A stretch of 64,000 nt of DNA, taken from NCBI GenBank assembly GCA_024760525.1, contig CP060499.1, forward strand, positions 2,356,001-2,420,000, given 5' to 3'. Below, piece after piece: positions 59,059 through 64,000 of the stretch. The notes beneath the pieces are model-generated. The model searched no databases. It saw nothing but the letters and a program-made list of their open reading frames with translations, and had not been told where the DNA came from. A program made the translations under genes and the position numbers. The DNA comes from Nitrospira sp. GTDB taxonomy: Bacteria > Nitrospirota > Nitrospiria > Nitrospirales > Nitrospiraceae. The stretch's first letter is position 1, and every line of letters starts with the position of its first letter.

Positions 59059-60321
59059 ATGTCCCGTGGCGGTTTACTCTCCCAGACGACCCGGACAATT
59101 GTCGGCAAGGCAGTGAGTCATGGAATCCAGCGTTTGGCAAGAAGAGTCCGAGCAAATGGAGGTCAACCGCTCGACCTCGTCCTCCCGGATGGCTCACGTC
59201 TCAACTTCGGCCAAGAACCTCGAGTCGTGATGGCGATCCGTGATCCGAACTTGTTGTCGGTACTGACCCATCCAACCCTCGGATCACTCGGCGAAGCCTT
59301 TGTCGATGGCCGCATCGATATCGACGGCGACATCATGTCTGTGATCGCCGGCGCTCAGCGCCTTGTGGAAGCCGGCGGCTCGCCGGCAACGGCTCGGATC
59401 CCCGCCTCATCGGCCTGCCACACACCGAAACAGGATCTGGATGACATTAAACATCACTATGACGTCGGGAATGACTTTTATCGGCTCTGGCTCGATACGC
59501 GCATGGTCTACTCTTGCGCGTATTTCCAGACCGGCGAGGAAACGATCGACGTCGCGCAAGAAGCCAAGCTCGATCACATCTGCCGCAAACTACGCCTTCA
59601 GCCCGGTGAACGCTTTCTCGACATCGGCTGCGGCTGGGGCGGGCTGATTCTGCATGCTGCACAGCGTTACGGAGTACGAGCTGTCGGCATCACACTCTCG
59701 GATAACCAGTTCGCCTTAGCCAAGGAACTCATCAAGGCAGCGGGGCTCGATCGACAGGTCACGGTTTTGCAATTGGACTACCGGGATGCACCGGAACGGT
59801 TCGGGGAAGGCACCTTTGACAAGATTTCGAGTATTGGAATGTTTGAGCACGTCGGTCAAAAGAATTTCTCCACCTACTTTGGCGTGGCGCGTTGCCTGCT
59901 GCGCGATCGCGGGCTGTTCATGAACCACGGGATTACCTCATCCGACGCCGACGGCCGCACCGTGGGATCCGGAGTGAGTGAGTTCATGGACAAATATGTG
60001 TTCCCCCACACCGAATTACCCCATCTCCACGCAGTGATCCGTGAGATGGCCAGACAGCAGTTCGAAGTCTACGATGTCGAAAGCCTGAGACCACATTATG
60101 CCCTGACACTCGCACACTGGTCGCGCAAACTGGAAGGGAGGTTAAGCACTGCCCGAGAAGTGATCGGCGAACGGACCCTGCGTATCTGGCGCACGTACTT
60201 GGCAGGCTCATCGCTGGCCTTTTCGCAGGGCTGGCTGAACGTGTATCAGATGCTTGCCAGCCGCCAGGAAGCCGCCGGCCCGACCGAATTCCCGTTGACC
60301 AAAACCTGGATCTATCAGTGA
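59059..60321 (+). CDS. cfa: Cyclopropane-fatty-acyl-phospholipid synthase family methyltransferase
   Basis: 420 residues from the ATG at 59059, chosen because AAAGGAGG then has five-base spacing (an ATG at 59056 is too close). SAM-dependent methylation of membrane lipid double bonds. Seen: HYDVGNDFYRLWLD and MVYSCAYF, SAM motif FLDIGCGWGGLILHAA, SIGMFEHVGQKNF and FPHTELP. The N-terminal domain DLVLPDGSRLNFGQEP is typical for Cfa. Cfa in other bacteria responds to stationary phase; an RpoS-like factor is encoded at 29194. Confidence 0.92.
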   Translation: MSRGGLLSQTTRTIVGKAVSHGIQRLARRVRANGGQPLDLVLPDGSRLNFGQEPRVVMAIRDPNLLSVLTHPTLGSLGEAFVDGRIDIDGDIMSVIAGAQRLVEAGGSPATARIPASSACHTPKQDLDDIKHHYDVGNDFYRLWLDTRMVYSCAYFQTGEETIDVAQEAKLDHICRKLRLQPGERFLDIGCGWGGLILHAAQRYGVRAVGITLSDNQFALAKELIKAAGLDRQVTVLQLDYRDAPERFGEGTFDKISSIGMFEHVGQKNFSTYFGVARCLLRDRGLFMNHGITSSDADGRTVGSGVSEFMDKYVFPHTELPHLHAVIREMARQQFEVYDVESLRPHYALTLAHWSRKLEGRLSTAREVIGERTLRIWRTYLAGSSLAFSQGWLNVYQMLASRQEAAGPTEFPLTKTWIYQ

Positions 60322-60345
60322 TGAGGGTGAGGGAGATTGAGAGAG

Positions 60346-61830
60346 TTAGGCTGAGTCCAGATCCACGGTACGTCGACCATCGCTGCCGATTCCGCCGAGT
60401 AAATCCCGCATGACCCGCCCGGCTGCGACCGTCCCGTCGGAGATGCAATCGGGAATACCGACTCCACGATAACCGGCTCCTGTGAGGACGAGTCCAGGAT
60501 AGCGGCCCACTGCCGCATCGAGTTGCGCCAATCGGTCGAGGTGGCCGAGCGTGTACTGCGGCATCCCCTTCCACCACCGGTTCACTTCTGTGTAACTCGG
60601 CTCCGCACTGATACCGCATATGTCACTGAGTTCGGTACGTACTTTCCCCGTCAAGGCGTTGTCGTCCAGTTGCAGAATATCTTCACGCCCTACCCCGCCA
60701 ACATAACAGCGTACCAGTAGTCGATCGACCGGCGCACGATGGGGCCACTTGCGCGAAGTCCAGGTGGCCGCGATCAAATCCCGCCTTTCGATCCGCGGCA
60801 CGATGAACCCGAATCCATCGATCGCCTCAGGCACGGCCTGGGCAGGAAACATCATGGCAATCGTGGCAGTGGACGCGTAGGGAATCATATCGAGTAATCC
60901 GCCGGCGATCGGCGTCAACGGACGCAACAGGTCCGCTGCAATATACGCCGGTGTCGCCAGAACCACACTTTCCGCGGAAAGCGCCGATCCATCGTGCAGA
61001 ATAAGGTCATACATCCAACGGCCCAATTCATGCGATCTCACCCTCAGCGCCTCGACTCGGCAACCCCAGCGAAGCTCCACACCCTGCTGCGCCAACCGTT
61101 GCACCAGGGCGTTCACGAGGTCTCCCAGTCCGTTTTTCAGGCTGATGAACATCGTCCGCCGTGGATGGCTTGACGACGGCGGCAAGGGAGCTTTCTTGGC
61201 CTCCATCATGCCGCGAACGACACTCCCATGCTGCTGTTCCAGCTCGAAGAACCGGGGGAACGTGGCTCGCAGGCTCATCTGCTCGGCATCCCCCGCGTAG
61301 ATCCCGGACATGAGCGGTTCCAATACCCGCTCAAATGCCTGTGGGCCGAACCGTCGGCGAAGGAAATCAGCCAACGACTCATCGCCTGTGCGCGAACCTG
61401 GCGGAACAGCGATCTCCAGTCCCATGCGAATCAACCCCGCCCAAGTGAGCAGCCCACTTCGCAGGAAGACTCCCAATTGTTTTGGAACAAATGAGAGCAG
61501 GCCCTCGGGTAAATCGTGCAGCCGTCCACCCTGCAAGACACAGGCTTTCTTGGCCGTCTCATTGGTATTGATGAGCTGATCGGCGAGTCCCAACTTCGTG
61601 CACAGTTCAAGACCGGCGTGTTTTTGGGAGAGGAAGGAGTCCGGTCCGGCTTCCGTCACAATCTCGCCGATCCGGTGAGTGACGATCTTTCCGCCCCAGG
61701 ATGATTCAGATTCGAGGATTGTGCAACGGATGGGAAGGCCGGCCTTTGTTGCCTGCTCTTGCAGTGAAAACGCAGTGGCCAGGCCGGAAATGCCGCCACC
61801 CACTATCACGACTGTGCGTGGTCGAGTCAC
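60346..61830 (-). CDS. hemY: Protoporphyrinogen oxidase, HemY type
   Basis: 494 residues. Oxidises protoporphyrinogen IX with FAD and oxygen (also called HemG in some annotations). FAD motif VVIVGGGISGLATAFSLQ, ESESSWGGKI, EAGPDSFLSQK and a C-terminal PGLVLTGAGYRGVGIPDCISDG. Starts at a GTG overlapping the hemH stop (GTGA, four bases). Last gene of a hemE-hemH-hemY run. Confidence 0.95.
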   Translation of the reverse strand: MTRPRTVVIVGGGISGLATAFSLQEQATKAGLPIRCTILESESSWGGKIVTHRIGEIVTEAGPDSFLSQKHAGLELCTKLGLADQLINTNETAKKACVLQGGRLHDLPEGLLSFVPKQLGVFLRSGLLTWAGLIRMGLEIAVPPGSRTGDESLADFLRRRFGPQAFERVLEPLMSGIYAGDAEQMSLRATFPRFFELEQQHGSVVRGMMEAKKAPLPPSSSHPRRTMFISLKNGLGDLVNALVQRLAQQGVELRWGCRVEALRVRSHELGRWMYDLILHDGSALSAESVVLATPAYIAADLLRPLTPIAGGLLDMIPYASTATIAMMFPAQAVPEAIDGFGFIVPRIERRDLIAATWTSRKWPHRAPVDRLLVRCYVGGVGREDILQLDDNALTGKVRTELSDICGISAEPSYTEVNRWWKGMPQYTLGHLDRLAQLDAAVGRYPGLVLTGAGYRGVGIPDCISDGTVAAGRVMRDLLGGIGSDGRRTVDLDSA

Positions 61831-62777
61831 GACGGAATGCGGAGAGAGGATTCGTGTACCGTCAACACGTCGCGTAACGTCTCGATGAGTGCGGGCGAGT
61901 CGTTCAGCATGGCCATGCGCTCGAGATACATACCCTTGTTGGCCGCCAACTGCTTTAATTCAATATCGATGTCGAAGAGAGTTTCCACGTGGTCACAAAT
62001 GAACCCGATGGGGGCCACCAAGACATGTCGGTGTCCTGACCGGCAGATCGTATCGAGCATCTCCTCCACGGTGGGCCCCAGCCACGGCTCAGAAGACCGC
62101 CCCTGACTTTGATAGGCGAAGTAGGTCGGTTGACTCCCCAAGAGCCGGGTCACAGATTCGACCGTGCCCTTGACCTCCTCTGGATATGGATCCTTCATCG
62201 CCACAATCCGTTCGGGAAGACTATGGGCCGTGAAGAGCACCGGCACCGTTGCTTGCACAGCCGATGGAAATGCGAGAAGCCCTTGCCGGATATTGTCTAC
62301 AATAGCACCGATCAGCCGAGGATGCCGATGCCAGCTGTCGGGATAAGTCACGCCGGTACGATCCTCCAACTCAGTACGAGCCTCTTCGACTTTCTTTCGA
62401 TACGCTCCGGTGCTCAGTGAGGACTGTTGAGGAGCCATGCACACCCCGATAATCTGCTCCGGCGATTCTTTCAGCAGCTTGGCGTATGTCTCTTTGATGA
62501 AGGGATGCCAATGACGCAACCCGACGTGCACGCGGTATCGCCCGTCGCCCGATTTGTTCAGTTGCTGTTCCAATTTCTTCGCCACTTCTTGAGTGATGCC
62601 GACGGCCGGGGATTTTCCGCCGGTGACCCGGTACCGTTCACGAATTTCCTCCACCAACTCGGGAGGTGTCGGCCGTCCCCCTCGAACATCCCGCAGAAAC
62701 GGTTCGACGTTCTCCAGACAATCGGGCCCGCCCATGGCCATGAGCAAAACCGCAGTGTGACGTGTCGTCTCCGGCAT
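61827..62777 (-). CDS. hemH: Ferrochelatase
   Basis: 316 residues. Inserts Fe2+ into protoporphyrin IX, the last step of protoheme synthesis. Motifs: LLMAMGGPDCLENVEPFL at the N-terminus, catalytic His in LFTAHSLPERI, FAYQSQGRSSEPWLGP and CDHVETLFDIDIEL with the conserved Glu. Cytosolic or membrane-peripheral. Between hemE (97-bp gap) and hemY (overlap). Confidence 0.96.
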   Translation of the reverse strand: MPETTRHTAVLLMAMGGPDCLENVEPFLRDVRGGRPTPPELVEEIRERYRVTGGKSPAVGITQEVAKKLEQQLNKSGDGRYRVHVGLRHWHPFIKETYAKLLKESPEQIIGVCMAPQQSSLSTGAYRKKVEEARTELEDRTGVTYPDSWHRHPRLIGAIVDNIRQGLLAFPSAVQATVPVLFTAHSLPERIVAMKDPYPEEVKGTVESVTRLLGSQPTYFAYQSQGRSSEPWLGPTVEEMLDTICRSGHRHVLVAPIGFICDHVETLFDIDIELKQLAANKGMYLERMAMLNDSPALIETLRDVLTVHESSLRIPS

Positions 62778-62874
62778 TGTTCTATGTCGTTCGTATCTCG
62801 TATTTCGTCGTTCGCAAGACGATGAAGTTCGCTATATCGAGGTACATTTCACGAGGGACGCTTCACGCGCTTGC

Positions 62875-63900
62875 TCACCGTTGGCTGAGCTTGTGCACCA
62901 TGTCGATCGTCGCGGCCACATGATCAACAGGTGTCGTGGGCAAGATCCCGTGACCGAGATTGAAAATGTGTCCGGTACGCCCTCCGGCCCGACGCAAAAT
63001 GTCCTCGACCCTGCGTTCGATTTCATGGAGCGGCGCGAACAGCGCCAGCGGGTCCAGGTTGCCTTGCACGGCGCGATCGTGCCCGACCATCGTCCAAGCT
63101 TCGTCCAGATGAATTCGCCAATCGATCCCGATGACATCGCCGCCCGCTTCACGCATCTGCCGAAGAATAGCGGTCGTGCCGGTGCCGAAATGAATCATCG
63201 GGACGCCTTCCCGCTTGAGACCCTCGAAAATCCGCTGGACGTGCGGCATCACATACTCGACATAATCACCCGCCGAAAGACACCCGACCCAGCTGTCGAA
63301 CAGTTGAATCGCCTGAGCCCCCGCTTTGATCTGTCGCCGGAGATAGCCGGTGAGCACCCGCGCGAACTTGTCCATGAGCCGATGCCATGCGGTGGGATCC
63401 CCATACATCATCTGCTTGGTGTGCAAATAGTTGCGTGAGCCTCCGCCTTCTATCGCATAACTGGCGAGTGTAAACGGCGCACCGGCAAAGCCGATCAAAG
63501 GCACCCGCCCGTTGAGCGCGCGTCGCGCTTGCCGAATGGCTTCGGCGACATAATTCAGTTCATCACCGTCGATGACTTTCAGCTGGTCCACCGCCGTTCG
63601 GTCGCGAACCGGATTGTGGATGACCGGTCCCTCCCCAGCGGCAAACTCGAGGCTGAGTCCCATCGGCTCCAACGGAAGAAGAATGTCGGCAAAAATAATA
63701 GCGGCATCCAGTGGAAACCGATCGATCGGCTGAAGGGTGACTTGAGCCGCAAGCTCAGGCGTTTTGCACATTTCGAGGATCGAGTGTTTTGCGCGCAGAG
63801 TCCGATACTCGGCCATGTAGCGTCCGGCCTGACGCATAAACCACACCGGTGTACAGTCGACGGGTTCACGGCGACATGCTCTGAGAAATCGGTCGTTCAT
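62875..63900 (-). CDS. hemE: Uroporphyrinogen decarboxylase
   Basis: 341 residues. Decarboxylates uroporphyrinogen III to coproporphyrinogen III. Signatures: PVWFMRQAGRYMAEYRTLR, CKTPELAAQVTLQPIDRFPLDAAIIFADIL, GFAGAPFTLASYAIEGGGS and FNLGHGILPTTPVDHV. First of the heme operon on the minus strand; the ATG is at 63900. Beyond it to 64000 nothing is recognisable. Confidence 0.97.
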   Translation of the reverse strand: MNDRFLRACRREPVDCTPVWFMRQAGRYMAEYRTLRAKHSILEMCKTPELAAQVTLQPIDRFPLDAAIIFADILLPLEPMGLSLEFAAGEGPVIHNPVRDRTAVDQLKVIDGDELNYVAEAIRQARRALNGRVPLIGFAGAPFTLASYAIEGGGSRNYLHTKQMMYGDPTAWHRLMDKFARVLTGYLRRQIKAGAQAIQLFDSWVGCLSAGDYVEYVMPHVQRIFEGLKREGVPMIHFGTGTTAILRQMREAGGDVIGIDWRIHLDEAWTMVGHDRAVQGNLDPLALFAPLHEIERRVEDILRRAGGRTGHIFNLGHGILPTTPVDHVAATIDMVHKLSQR

Positions 63901-64000
63901 CGCAGCCGCATTTTAGAGACGCACCGGCAGACCTGTCAAACCGGGAAAACAAGGCGTTCTGGGGCCATTCAGGAACTCCGATAATAAGTAGACAGGGGGC

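Overview
The window looks like a chromosomal segment of a free-living Gram-negative bacterium, most probably a Nitrospira-like member of the Nitrospirota. This is an inference from content: a SulP transporter fused to carbonic anhydrase next to a free beta-carbonic anhydrase, an SmbP-type periplasmic metal-binding protein otherwise known from nitrifiers, an oxygen-dependent HemY-type heme branch, a squalene/phytoene synthase family enzyme paired with a cupredoxin, many lipoproteins and many response regulators. No nitrite oxidoreductase, rRNA or other decisive marker lies here, so the genus is not proven. I see no insertion sequence, prophage or CRISPR array.

Layout. 1-1318 is the 5' part of a DUF2779 nuclease gene running off the left edge, divergent from a MATE exporter. 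2757-5833 is a CO2/bicarbonate pair (beta-carbonic anhydrase and a SulP-carbonic anhydrase fusion). 5956-8611 is an accessory island of small exported proteins made of internal duplications: two paralogous lipoproteins, two paralogous small membrane proteins and a leader ORF created by a short tandem duplication. 8768-13470 holds a membrane protein, an unusual PanE fusion, a sirtuin, a HAD hydrolase, a response regulator with a long helical tail and a 39-residue basic protein. 13621-23557 is the housekeeping core: valS-nadC-birA-coaX, then grpE-dnaK-dnaJ-rsmE. 23612-30457 has AlgH/YqgE, two Sel1-repeat lipoproteins, a secreted protein, a cytochrome c, queC, a DksA/TraR protein, apt, an RpoS-like sigma factor and acylphosphatase.

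30458-31100 holds tRNA-Pro(CGG) and a degenerate copy of its 3' end. 31139-35560 has alanine dehydrogenase, a compact four-gene redox cluster with two ferredoxins, a long inverted repeat, and a cupredoxin-squalene/phytoene synthase operon. 35783-40023 has HtpX, two unknown exported or soluble proteins, an MFS transporter, a small lipoprotein and a YqeY protein. 40104-44444 is a four-gene phosphorelay (receiver with Cys tail, diguanylate cyclase, hybrid kinase, Hpt). 44707-47516 has tRNA-Ala(CGC), small proteins including SmbP, and a DUF72 protein. 47593-49294 is purMN; 49485-54468 has another Cys-tailed receiver and an NtrY/NtrX-like system; 54641-60321 has mazG, unknown proteins, a flavin reductase and a cyclopropane fatty acid synthase. 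The right end is a hemE-hemH-hemY operon.

The most interesting parts are the duplicated lipoprotein island with its leader ORF, the PanE fusion, the SulP-carbonic anhydrase with an Arg-to-Pro change in its active site, the seven-cysteine ferredoxin cluster, and the self-contained phosphorelay. Most start codons were chosen from ribosome binding sites and signal peptides, so several genes are shorter than their longest open frame.
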